The notes: generated from the sequence alone by a model not told the origin. A stretch of 8,042 bases of DNA from Acidobacteriota bacterium (GCA_030614585.1 JAUWTT010000166.1:1-8042); one strand, 5' to 3'; numbered from the stretch's first letter, positions 1 to 6,852 are shown. A program made the numbers and translations.

Positions 1-604
1 CCATATAGGCGAGCCCCCGAAGTCCGTAACAGATAGAAGGGACGCCCCGGGCGAAAAATGCGGTATCCGAAATCAGTACCGTGTCAGTCTTCAGTAGGTC
101 GACGTGCTCACTGATGAAGTTCTCAAGATGGACGCTCCCTATCTCCTCCTCACCCTCAATCAGGAACTTGAGATTGACCGGCAACCGGCCATTTACCTTG
201 AGGAACGCCTCGGCACTCTTGAAATGGATCATCATCTGACCCTTATCGTCCGTGGCGCCCCGGGCATAAATCTGGCCATCGCGGATTGTGGGCTCAAAAG
301 GGCTGAACTCCCATAGTTCAACAGGATCGACTGGTTGAACATCGTAATGTCCGTAGACCAAAACCGTCGGTAAGTCAGGATCCTCGATGCGCTCTCCCCA
401 GACAATCGGATGGCCGTTGGTCGAAAAGATCTCTACGGCAGACATCCCAGCCAGCCTGAGCTGGTTCGCAGCAAACTCCGCGGCATTCTGCATCTCAACC
501 GCCTTCCCTTTATCAGTGCTGATGCTGGGAATTCGGAGGAACTCCTTGAGTTCGCTGAGGTATCGTTCCCTATTGCTTTCGATGTATTCGATTACTTCCT
601 TCAT
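1..604 (-). CDS. M20-family metallo-dipeptidase, N-terminal 201 residues (partial)
   Basis: This is the start of a zinc aminoacyl/dipeptide hydrolase of the peptidase M20 (ArgE/DapE/carboxypeptidase G2) superfamily; the C-terminal half lies beyond the window start. The protein begins MKEVIEYIESNRERYLSEL. The metal-site motifs are in the expected order: GHYDVQP at 85-91 (H86 metal ligand, D88), ARGATDDKG at 114-122 (D119 expected as the metal-bridging Asp) and EGEEEIGS at 150-157 (E153 the probable general base, E154 a metal ligand). The long spacing and the ARGATDDKGQ form are typical of the cytosolic dipeptidase subgroup rather than ArgE or DapE. No signal peptide is seen, so it is probably cytoplasmic. 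The ATG at 604-602 lies 14 bases after the pncB stop, with an AGG seven bases upstream, so it is very likely the last visible gene of the operon. The exact substrate cannot be read from this part. Confidence 0.93.
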   Translation of the reverse strand, partial: MKEVIEYIESNRERYLSELKEFLRIPSISTDKGKAVEMQNAAEFAANQLRLAGMSAVEIFSTNGHPIVWGERIEDPDLPTVLVYGHYDVQPVDPVELWEFSPFEPTIRDGQIYARGATDDKGQMMIHFKSAEAFLKVNGRLPVNLKFLIEGEEEIGSVHLENFISEHVDLLKTDTVLISDTAFFARGVPSICYGLRGLAYM

Positions 605-618
605 GTAGCAACCTGTTT

Positions 619-1986
619 CTATGTGTATTCCGCTGTTAGTTTCTTGAGGCTTTCCTGGAGTTGTTCGCTAAACCGAACCGGATAAACCTCGGTTGAGTGC
701 AAATGTTTCAACGGAGTGGGCAACCTGGACAGTTGCTGCTGCATAGTTTCCTTGATCTGCCAGATGTCCGGCAGTTCAGAAACGAGTCTTCCCGATGCGA
801 GGAACTGCCTTAAGAGCGGCGTCTGATCTGAAGAATCCGGAACTTCGTCCCACCCAACCACCAGATCTTCTTCCATGACCTCGTTCTTCACCTTCCGGAA
901 AATCTGTTTCCGGTACGGATAGCTCACTTTTTCTTCACTGGCCTTGAACTTGGGAACTCGCTTTCCATCGTCAGTAGTCTCGACGAGTTTATAAACAAGG
1001 TCGCACCCCGGCGCGTCAGCCGAGACGACCAGGTCTGTCCCCACCCCATAACCGTCAATCGGCAGGTCACGGAGGGAGAAATAGAGAAGCTTCTGCTCGT
1101 CCAGATTCCCGCTTACAAAAATAAGAGCATCCTGTCTCCCCGCCTGGTCAAGAAGTTTCCGTCCGGTGACGGCAAGTTCTCCGACATCTCCGCTGTCCAG
1201 TCGAATTCCCCTGAAATCCATATTCAGGTTAAGCGCCTTCTCGATTCCTCTAATGGAGTCGTACGTATCCACAAGGAGAATCGTATTGTCAGGGAAGACT
1301 TTCTGAAACTGTTGGAACGCATCCGTTTCATGATCGAAGAACTGAACGAAGGAATGTGCCATTGTGCCGAAGACAGGTATACCCAGCTCGTGGCCTGCCA
1401 AGACGTTGCTCGTTCCATCACAGCCGCCAATGAACGCGGCACGGGCTGCCAAAACCCCAGCTTGTGGACCGTGGGCTCGTCGGCTGCCGAAATCGACTAC
1501 CTTTCTACCTTTAGCCGCCAGACACATTCGCGTTGCCTTGGAGGCGACCATGCTCTGAACGTTGAGGGTGTTTATCAGGTATGTTTCTATGATCTGGGCT
1601 TCGATCACGGGAGCACATACCTGGAGGATCGGCTCGTTTTCAAAGAAGACTGTGCCTTCGGGCAATGCCCAAATGTCACCCGTGAAGCGAAAATCCTTCA
1701 GATAATCGAAAAAACCGCGATCGACAGACTCGAAAACCTGGAGATTCTTAAGGTACTCAATACCCTCATCTGAGAAACGTGCGTTAAGGGCGTAGTGAAG
1801 GGCCTGCTCGAGCCCGGCAGCAATTAGGAAACTCCGAGTTTTCGGCAGCTCCCGGGTATAGAGTTCGAAGGTGGCCAGCTGGTCTGTAAGACCACTTTCG
1901 AAGTAGGCCGCCGCCATGGTGAGCTCATACAGGTCGGTGTTAAGCCCCAGCGTTTCCTTGGTTGGGAACAGCGGATTCAGTGTCAT
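619..1986 (-). CDS. pncB: nicotinate phosphoribosyltransferase
   Basis: This enzyme makes nicotinate mononucleotide from nicotinate and PRPP with ATP hydrolysis, the entry step of Preiss-Handler NAD salvage, in the cytoplasm. The 455-residue length is full size. Family motifs seen: NTDLYELTM at 16-24 (N-terminal substrate region), DFGSRRAHG at 165-173, GTMAHS at 207-212 where H211 matches the histidine that is transiently phosphorylated in the Salmonella enzyme, LVDTYDS at 238-244, IRLDSGD at 261-267 (phosphoribosyl binding) and SGNLDE at 292-297. The sequence resembles the bacterial PncB type that lacks the long C-terminal tail of eukaryotic enzymes. Its ATG at 1986-1984 overlaps the purB stop by four bases (ATGA). 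There is no good Shine-Dalgarno sequence, so translation is probably coupled to purB. It ends with TAG at 621-619. No truncation or missing motif is seen. Confidence 0.96.
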   Translation of the reverse strand: MTLNPLFPTKETLGLNTDLYELTMAAAYFESGLTDQLATFELYTRELPKTRSFLIAAGLEQALHYALNARFSDEGIEYLKNLQVFESVDRGFFDYLKDFRFTGDIWALPEGTVFFENEPILQVCAPVIEAQIIETYLINTLNVQSMVASKATRMCLAAKGRKVVDFGSRRAHGPQAGVLAARAAFIGGCDGTSNVLAGHELGIPVFGTMAHSFVQFFDHETDAFQQFQKVFPDNTILLVDTYDSIRGIEKALNLNMDFRGIRLDSGDVGELAVTGRKLLDQAGRQDALIFVSGNLDEQKLLYFSLRDLPIDGYGVGTDLVVSADAPGCDLVYKLVETTDDGKRVPKFKASEEKVSYPYRKQIFRKVKNEVMEEDLVVGWDEVPDSSDQTPLLRQFLASGRLVSELPDIWQIKETMQQQLSRLPTPLKHLHSTEVYPVRFSEQLQESLKKLTAEYT

Positions 1987-3281
1987 GCTTGTCCGAAAAC
2001 CCGTTCAAATACCGTGTCAACATATTTCAGTTTCTCGCGGTAGTTGAAACAGGCCTCGACCTCGGCTTCAGAAAGATGATTTCGGATGTCTTCATCGCTC
2101 AGTATGAGGGTTTTGAAATCTGCCTTCTCATCCCAAACTCTCATCGCGTTCCTTTGAATCCACGTGTAGGCCGTTTCCCGGAGCACTCCTTTACGGCACA
2201 GTTCAAGCAACAGCGTTCCAGAGTAGATGAGTCCCCCCATCAGGTCGAGATTGGCCAGCATCTGCTCAGAGTTCACCACTATGCCGCCGATGATTCTCTC
2301 GACTTTTACCGACAAGTAGTGTGCCAGCGTCGTGCTGTCGGGCAGGATCACCCTTTCCGCCGAAGAATGGGAGATGTCACGTTCATGCCAGAGAGGTACA
2401 TTCTCCAGTGCTACGAGGGAATTAGACCTCAAGATTCGAGAAAGTCCGCTCACATTCTCGCAAGTGATTGGATTCCTCTTGTGGGGCATGGACGAACTTC
2501 CTTTCTGGCCTGAGCCAAATGACTCGGCGGCTTCCCGGACCTCCGTGCGTTGCAGGTGTCTGATCTCAGTTGCAATCTTGTCGTAGGTGGATCCAAGAAT
2601 CGCCAGGGTGCAGAGGTACTCGGCGTGGCGATCCCGCTGGAGTGTTTGAGTCGAAGCCTTGGCGTAGCCGATGCCCAGTTTCCGGCAAGTAAGTTCCTCG
2701 ACGTCGGGAGGGAGGTGGGAGAAAGAGCCGACCGGCCCACTTATTTTCCCGACTTCAAGGTTCTTTCGGGCGTGCTGAAAGCGCTCCAGGTTCCGCTGCA
2801 TCTCAGAATACCAGACTGCCAGCTTCAGGCCAAAAGTCGTCGGTTCTGCGTGGATTCCATGGGTCCGACCTGTCATAGGCGTGTCTTTGTAGCGGAGGGC
2901 CTGGCGCTTGAGTGTGTCGAGCAGTCCGCAAATCTCTTTTTCGATTAGATCTGACGCTTCCCTTACCCGCAGGGCCTGGGCAGTGTCGACCACATCGGTT
3001 GAGGTGAGTCCCAAATGTACGTACCTTGAAGCAGGCCCCACATGCTCCGCGACGGCTGTCGTGAAAGCGACAACATCGTGGCGAGTAACCTTCTCGATCT
3101 CCTTGATTCTCTCGACCGAGAAGTCAGCTTTCTCCTTGATGGTCTTGACCGCTTCCCAAGGGATCTCGCCCTTCTCGGCCAGTACCTCGCAAACCGCAAT
3201 TTCAACCTCTAACCAAGCTCGGAATTTCCGCTCTTCGGACCATATCCGAGCCATCTCAGGGAAGGTGTATCTTGAAATCAT
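1983..3281 (-). CDS. purB: adenylosuccinate lyase
   Basis: PurB catalyses two fumarate-releasing steps: SAICAR to AICAR in purine synthesis and adenylosuccinate to AMP. It belongs to the fumarase/aspartase superfamily and acts as a cytoplasmic homotetramer. The 432-residue length matches the Bacillus/Thermotoga-type enzyme. Landmarks are TRHDVVAF (H68), TSTDVVDT at 93-100, GRTHGIHAEP at 138-147 (H141) and the flexible signature loop GSSSMPHKRNP at 261-271 (S263 the likely catalytic serine). H68, H141 and S263 fall at the numbering known for B. subtilis or T. maritima. The start MISRYTFPEM is the canonical family start and sits in an ATGA overlap with the upstream metallo-hydrolase. Upstream of the ATG there is no purine-rich ribosome site (ATCTCT), so coupling is likely. 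All catalytic parts are intact. Confidence 0.98.
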   Translation of the reverse strand: MISRYTFPEMARIWSEERKFRAWLEVEIAVCEVLAEKGEIPWEAVKTIKEKADFSVERIKEIEKVTRHDVVAFTTAVAEHVGPASRYVHLGLTSTDVVDTAQALRVREASDLIEKEICGLLDTLKRQALRYKDTPMTGRTHGIHAEPTTFGLKLAVWYSEMQRNLERFQHARKNLEVGKISGPVGSFSHLPPDVEELTCRKLGIGYAKASTQTLQRDRHAEYLCTLAILGSTYDKIATEIRHLQRTEVREAAESFGSGQKGSSSMPHKRNPITCENVSGLSRILRSNSLVALENVPLWHERDISHSSAERVILPDSTTLAHYLSVKVERIIGGIVVNSEQMLANLDLMGGLIYSGTLLLELCRKGVLRETAYTWIQRNAMRVWDEKADFKTLILSDEDIRNHLSEAEVEACFNYREKLKYVDTVFERVFGQA

Positions 3282-4060
3282 AGAGATAAGACTATGGAAG
3301 GTTTGCTCTGGTGAGTCAAGTGAATCTGGAGGTCCCGTCCTGGTAGCCGAGCGCTTCGCTGCTGAATCGCCTGGGTGGCAGAATCCAGAGCCAATTCAGG
3401 AGCATTGTTTTGCCGACTCAAGTGAGCCAGGAAGAGATGTGAAGCGTTTCCATCAAAGCCTTCGGTGAGAAAGTCGGCAAGAGAGCGATTTGACAGATGG
3501 CCGTGATCACCCAGGACGCGGCGTTTTAAGATCCACGGATAGGGCCCCAGCTTCAGTAGTTCCTCGTCATGATTTGACTCGAGCACAAGCCAATCGCATC
3601 CGCGAGCGTGGGTTTCAACTGTCTGAGTGATTCGTCCCAGGTCAGTTGCCAGAAGTCCTGTGACTCCACCATTTGACAACCTGAATCCAACAGCTTCTGC
3701 CGAATCATGTGGAATCGGGAATGTCGTGACTTGGATATCTCCGATGACAAAGGAGTCGCCGCTCCTGAAGGGTTCCATGTTGTCGATTCTTTGAAGTGAG
3801 AATGCTTCGTCTCGGGTTCCCTCAGAAGCGTAGACGGGCGCTCCGAAGTGGCGCGAAAGCCCCTCTACTCCAGAGACGTGATCGGTGTGGCCGTGAGTGA
3901 TGAGTATGGCGTCGATCCGTTCAGGTTCCAATCCTGCCTCATTGCAGCGTCTTTTCAGACTACGGATTCCAAACCCGGCATCCACCAGAAGCCGGCACTT
4001 CTCTGTTTCGATATACGTGCAGTTTCCACCGCTGCCACTGCCAAGGATCGAGAGCTTCAC
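3278..4060 (-). CDS. MBL-fold metallo-hydrolase, YycJ/WalJ-like
   Basis: A 260-residue metallo-beta-lactamase-fold protein. It opens MKLSILGSGSGGNC, the standard N-terminus of the YycJ/WalJ group. The metal-binding HxHxDH is at 56-61 (THGHTDHVSG), with further ligand candidates H118 (IPHDS), D140 (ATDLG) and H213 (LAHLS). ESNHDEELL near 161-169 and GHLSN at 187-191 are also typical of this group. WalJ/YycJ in Firmicutes sits beside the WalRK genes and is linked to cell-division and DNA-replication coordination; nuclease activity has been proposed for the family, but the substrate here is unknown. The start is a GTG at 4060-4058 with no visible Shine-Dalgarno sequence, only 11 bases from the longest rlmN start on the other strand. 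It appears to be the first gene of the leftward operon and ends in the ATGA overlap with purB. Confidence 0.92.
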   Translation of the reverse strand: MKLSILGSGSGGNCTYIETEKCRLLVDAGFGIRSLKRRCNEAGLEPERIDAILITHGHTDHVSGVEGLSRHFGAPVYASEGTRDEAFSLQRIDNMEPFRSGDSFVIGDIQVTTFPIPHDSAEAVGFRLSNGGVTGLLATDLGRITQTVETHARGCDWLVLESNHDEELLKLGPYPWILKRRVLGDHGHLSNRSLADFLTEGFDGNASHLFLAHLSRQNNAPELALDSATQAIQQRSARLPGRDLQIHLTHQSKPSIVLSL

Positions 4061-4090
4061 GGTGCGGTAGAATGTACCAACAGGGTATGA
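4037..4090. promoter_or_regulatory. compact divergent start region between the two operons
   Basis: The leftward GTG (4060) and the rightward rlmN starts (ATG at 4072 or 4087) are only 11 or 26 bases apart, so promoters for both directions must lie largely inside the opposite coding region. On the minus strand, TTGTTG and TACATT about 15 bases apart, upstream of the GTG, give a weak -35/-10 pair (TACATT matches 4 of 6 consensus bases). No convincing plus-strand promoter is visible; the nearest A+T-rich box is GATATACG around 4010-4017. This is inferred from gene layout rather than from a strong motif. Confidence 0.3.
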
Positions 4091-5118
4091 ACAACAACCT
4101 CCTGGGTTTGGATCAGATGGAACTCGTGCAACTAGCGGAGTCCCTTGGGGAAGATTCCTTTCGAGGTAGACAGTTGTACATTCAACTTTACCGGCGGAAG
4201 CAGTACGACCTTGGCCACATGACCGATTTGTCGAAATCGTTTCGGTTGCGACTGTTGCAGGATTACTCAGTGACTCTCCCGACTGTTCATCAGGCCGTTA
4301 CGTCCCGGGATGAAACCGTCAAACTACTTCTTCGGCTGGATGATGGCGCATTTGTCGAAGCGGTGCACATTCCGGAAGAAACCCGTGACACTCTGTGCAT
4401 CTCATCGCAAGTGGGTTGTGCCGTGGGGTGTACGTTTTGTATGACGGCGAGGATGGGTTTTGCCAGGAACCTTCGTGTCGGCGAGATCGTCGGACAGGTA
4501 TTGCGGGCGATTGAGATGGGGCTGGTGGGTGCAAACGGTTTCAATATCGTTTTTATGGGGATGGGCGAGCCTCTGTACAATTACAGAAACGTGATGAAAG
4601 CATTTCGCCTCCTGACTGATTCCGAAGGTATGGACCTTTCGCATCGCAGGATTACGGTTTCAACTTCGGGAGTTATACCGGTCCTGAAGCAGATGGCTGA
4701 GGAGCCGAAACTACCCAACCTTGCCATCTCCCTCAACGCAACTACTGCTGAAGTCCGAAACAGGATAATGCCCATCAACAAACGGTGGGATCTCAAAGAG
4801 TTGCTGGATGTATGTAGGGATTTCCCTCTTGAGCCTCGAAGACGCATTACCATCGAATACGTGCTGTTGAAAGATGAAACCGATAGCGATGAAGATGCTC
4901 GAAGGCTGGCTCGACTCTTGCGCGGGATCCCCAGTAAGGTCAATCTAATTCCCTACAATCCTAATCCCGGCCTGCCGCATGAGCGCCCGGAGGAGTATCA
5001 AATTAGGCGGTTTCAGGAGATTCTAGGCGAACTGAATGTATCTGCATTTGTTCGAAAAACAAGGGGACTTGATGTTGCCGCCGCTTGTGGGCAGCTGGCA
5101 CATTTGGAAACTAGTTAG
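4072..5118 (+). CDS. rlmN: dual-specificity 23S rRNA A2503 / tRNA A37 C2-methyltransferase RlmN
   Basis: RlmN is a radical-SAM enzyme that makes 2-methyladenosine at A2503 of 23S rRNA in the peptidyl-transferase centre, and in E. coli also at A37 of some tRNAs. The whole architecture is present in 348 residues. There is an N-terminal helical RNA-binding domain with MTDLSKSFR (50-58). The cluster motif is CAVGCTFC (C116, C120, C123), and GMGEP at 163-167 is the SAM-binding loop. The two extra cysteines of the methyl-transfer mechanism are C109 (TLCISSQ, equivalent to E. coli C118) and C339 (AAACGQL, equivalent to E. coli C355). The start is uncertain: ATG at 4072 gives MYQQGMNNN, while the internal ATG at 4087 gives MNNNLLGL, closer to the usual family start. 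Neither has a good Shine-Dalgarno site. Cfr is excluded as less likely by context and ordinary RlmN motifs. The stop TAG is 17 bases before mtaB. Confidence 0.97.
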   Translation: MYQQGMNNNLLGLDQMELVQLAESLGEDSFRGRQLYIQLYRRKQYDLGHMTDLSKSFRLRLLQDYSVTLPTVHQAVTSRDETVKLLLRLDDGAFVEAVHIPEETRDTLCISSQVGCAVGCTFCMTARMGFARNLRVGEIVGQVLRAIEMGLVGANGFNIVFMGMGEPLYNYRNVMKAFRLLTDSEGMDLSHRRITVSTSGVIPVLKQMAEEPKLPNLAISLNATTAEVRNRIMPINKRWDLKELLDVCRDFPLEPRRRITIEYVLLKDETDSDEDARRLARLLRGIPSKVNLIPYNPNPGLPHERPEEYQIRRFQEILGELNVSAFVRKTRGLDVAAACGQLAHLETS

Positions 5119-5135
5119 AGACGGAACCAGGAGCT

Positions 5136-6560
5136 ATGCGGAAGTTTTACATCGCCACGTTCGGCTGCCGTACCAACCAGGCGGATAGTGCCGCCATTCG
5201 GGAAAGTTTCCTGCAATCATCCGTTGAAGAGACTGACCAGCCTGGTGATGCCGATATCATCGTCCTTAACACTTGCACAGTTACTCACCGTTCGGATCAG
5301 CAGGTTCGCCAGCTAACCCGGAAGATGAGGCGGGAAAACCAGGGAGCAAGGATCGTTGTGACAGGTTGCTACGCGCAGCGAGACCCTGAAGCTTTGGCGA
5401 ATATCGAAGGGGTTGATGCAGTCATTGGGAATACGCATAAGGGCGATCTGGTGCAAATATCAGAATCCCTGCCTGCCGGACCCAGGGTAGGTAATGGAGC
5501 AGACTGCGAAGTTCCTGTTTTTAGAGAGGATTTCCTTAAGAACCGGACCCTGGAGCTAACACCGGCCGAATTCGTGGGGGGCAGGACTCGACCCTATGTG
5601 AAGATCCAGGATGGCTGTGATGCGAAATGTGCTTACTGCATCATTCCGGAGGTGCGGGGTCCAAGCCGCAGCGTTCCGCCCGATACGATTCTCAGACAGG
5701 TCCAGGATCTGATTGATGCCGGCTTCGCTGAGATTGTGCTGACAGGAATTCACATAGGTACTTATGGCATGCATGTCCAGCCTCGCTACCCGCTGGACCA
5801 TTTGTTGACTGATATAGCGGGACTTCCAGGACTCGGCCGTCTGCGCCTGAGTTCAATCGAGCCGATGGAACTTTCGCAGCGAGTGATCGAGTTGGCTGCA
5901 GCCACCGACAAGATTGCACCTCATTTCCATATTTGTTTGCAGAGCGGTTCTGATCGGGTTTTGAAGAGAATGCTCAGGCCTTACAACACCGAGAAATTCG
6001 CCCGGATCGTCAAGAGGATTCGAGAACTGATTCCTGAAGCTGGGATCGGTACCGACGTGATTGTTGGATTTCCCGGTGAAACTGCGGAAGATCATGAGGC
6101 GACCTTTCGCTTTTTGGAAGACGGACCGTTTACGTACATACATGTGTTCCCATACAGTGATCGACCGGGTACAAGAGCCTCAGGGTTTGGCGATAAAGTC
6201 GATTCCAAACTGATCAAGAAGAGGAGTCAGGAACTGCGCGAACTTTCTGTTCGCAAGAATTCTGAGTTTCGCCGCCGGTTCCTGGGGCAGCGCTTGTCAG
6301 TTCTTACGCTCACCGAAAAGAAAAATGGAATGCGGGAAGCAGTGGCAGGAAACTACCTCAAGGCCAAACTGGATGGACGGCTGGAAGGGAATAGGCTGTT
6401 GACGGGCCGGGCTGTTCGAGAGGATGGCGAGCACCTGGTCCTGGAAAGCGTGAGGAACCTATCTTATAGGGCGTGTTGCCCAAAAGGGCACCCCGCCCAA
6501 ATCCGAAGCTCGAAGCTCGAAATACGAAACAAATCCCAAGCTCGAATATCTAATGACTGA
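5136..6560 (+). CDS. mtaB: tRNA t6A37 methylthiotransferase MtaB with an abnormal C-terminal tail
   Basis: MtaB converts t6A37 to ms2t6A37 in tRNAs reading ANN codons, using two iron-sulfur clusters. The N-terminal UPF0004 domain has the three cluster cysteines C11 (TFGCRTNQ), C47 (NTCTVT) and C78 (TGCYAQ). The radical-SAM motif is CDAKCAYC (C161, C165, C168), followed by VRGPSRS and LTGIHIGTYG, which favour MtaB over MiaB or RimO. GTDVIVGFPGE near 307-317 is also typical. A C-terminal TRAM-like RNA-binding domain spans about 375-439 and ends at LVLESV. The last 35 residues (from 6453) are not family-like: they are translated from two hairpins and a CGAA repeat, and the KLEIRNKSQARIS segment is characteristic of read-through into such repeats. 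AGGAG at 5129-5133 is a ribosome site unusually close to the ATG. It probably shares an mRNA with rlmN. Confidence 0.95.
   Translation: MRKFYIATFGCRTNQADSAAIRESFLQSSVEETDQPGDADIIVLNTCTVTHRSDQQVRQLTRKMRRENQGARIVVTGCYAQRDPEALANIEGVDAVIGNTHKGDLVQISESLPAGPRVGNGADCEVPVFREDFLKNRTLELTPAEFVGGRTRPYVKIQDGCDAKCAYCIIPEVRGPSRSVPPDTILRQVQDLIDAGFAEIVLTGIHIGTYGMHVQPRYPLDHLLTDIAGLPGLGRLRLSSIEPMELSQRVIELAAATDKIAPHFHICLQSGSDRVLKRMLRPYNTEKFARIVKRIRELIPEAGIGTDVIVGFPGETAEDHEATFRFLEDGPFTYIHVFPYSDRPGTRASGFGDKVDSKLIKKRSQELRELSVRKNSEFRRRFLGQRLSVLTLTEKKNGMREAVAGNYLKAKLDGRLEGNRLLTGRAVREDGEHLVLESVRNLSYRACCPKGHPAQIRSSKLEIRNKSQARISND
6458..6498 (+). other. two overlapping small hairpins at the 3' end of mtaB
   Basis: The first is CCTAT-CTT-ATAGG (6458-6470), a perfect 5-bp stem with a 3-base loop. 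The second pairs GGGCG (6469-6473) with CGCCC (6494-6498) and TGCCC (6477-6481) with GGGCA (6486-6490) around an AAAA loop, with a three-base internal loop containing one G-C pair. The two share G6469 and G6470, so they cannot both form completely. There is no T-tract after them, so they are not a standard intrinsic terminator. They lie within the open reading frame but beyond the conserved part of MtaB, and may be part of the adjoining repeat or an RNA 3'-end structure. Confidence 0.5.
6501..6550 (+). repeat. CGAA-rich repeat phased every 7 bases
   Basis: CGAA occurs at 6504, 6511, 6518 and 6525, exactly seven bases apart, and again at 6543; CGAAGCT is duplicated in tandem at 6504-6517. The stretch reads as degenerate CGAA-plus-three units followed by ACAAATCCCAAG. 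From general familiarity, this resembles dispersed CGAAATNCGAAACAAAT-type intergenic repeats seen in many environmental bacterial genomes, whose translation gives peptides such as KLEIRNSK. Only one copy is in the window, so the dispersed nature is inference. It supplies the last codons of the mtaB frame. Confidence 0.6.
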
Positions 6561-6639
6561 AACATGCCGTCACTAATAAGCTATTTAGAAACAGTCACTT
6601 CAAGGTGTTTAGACCTTAGAACTGTTCATTTGGATTCCT
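6561..6639. other. short A+T-rich spacer between mtaB and integrase relic
   Basis: No gene is seen. The 60 bases 6541-6600 are 35% G+C by my count, well below the coding regions. It contains a small inverted repeat AAGGT-GTTTAG-ACCTT (6602-6617), not followed by a T-run, and the 11-mer ACTGTTCATTT (6621-6631) that resembles the putative IS end near 7057. No integron attC core pair (GTTRRRY with RYYYAAC) was found here. Confidence 0.5.
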
Positions 6640-6852
6640 TCACCGGGGGTTGGCGGCAAACATATACCCCCAGCACCACTCGTAGCCTACGCTCTGGTAC
6701 TCCTTGGCCAGGGCATCAGGGAGAACCGTTCGCCCCAACCGGATGACAAACTCATCGTGATGGACGAGTCGTGCCTTCTCAATCTGGTGTTTGATCGGTT
6801 CGATCATGCTTCGAGAGGAATTGAGCGCCTTGAGAAGAAGAATCTCGTACAT
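6640..6852 (-). pseudogene. integron integrase (IntI) internal fragment, decayed
   Basis: A 70-codon open stretch on the minus strand encodes LPDALAKEY (44-52) followed by EWCWGYMFAA (58-67). This is the pattern LPDALxxKY...W.W.xVFA that marks the extra helix unique to integron integrases within the tyrosine-recombinase family. It is preceded by MIEPIKHQIEKAR (16-28), which fits the helix before it. A full IntI is about 320 residues. Here the N-terminal half, the first catalytic Arg region, the HxxR box and the catalytic Tyr are all absent. Residues 1-15 do not look like IntI. In the next frame, IPLEA (6821-6807) runs directly into MIEPIKH and restores the usual LPEALIEPL-like pattern, which suggests a frameshift near 6807. 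Similarity stops at the TGA at 6642-6640. It cannot be functional. Whether cassettes were ever attached cannot be seen. Confidence 0.75.

Noticed and set aside
104..316. 70-codon plus-strand frame near the window start
   Set aside because: The opposite strand encodes the M20 metal-site motifs without interruption, so this frame is a shadow of the dipeptidase.
1312..1773. 153-codon plus-strand open frame opposite pncB
   Set aside because: It is antisense to a strongly conserved enzyme, has no recognisable motif and no ribosome site; it follows from the codon composition of pncB.
1962..2513. 183-codon plus-strand open frame across the pncB/purB junction
   Set aside because: It lies entirely opposite two intact catalytic genes and resembles no protein family; a shadow.
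2908..3468. 186-codon plus-strand frame opposite purB and the metallo-hydrolase
   Set aside because: Serine-rich low-information translation antisense to conserved genes; a shadow.
6501..6550. Short regular repeats as a CRISPR array
   Set aside because: Units are 7 bases with no spacers; no cas genes are present.
6458..6640. Possible attC recombination site downstream of mtaB, suggested by the nearby integrase relic
   Set aside because: No paired GTTRRRY / RYYYAAC core sites flank the hairpins, so an attC cannot be supported.
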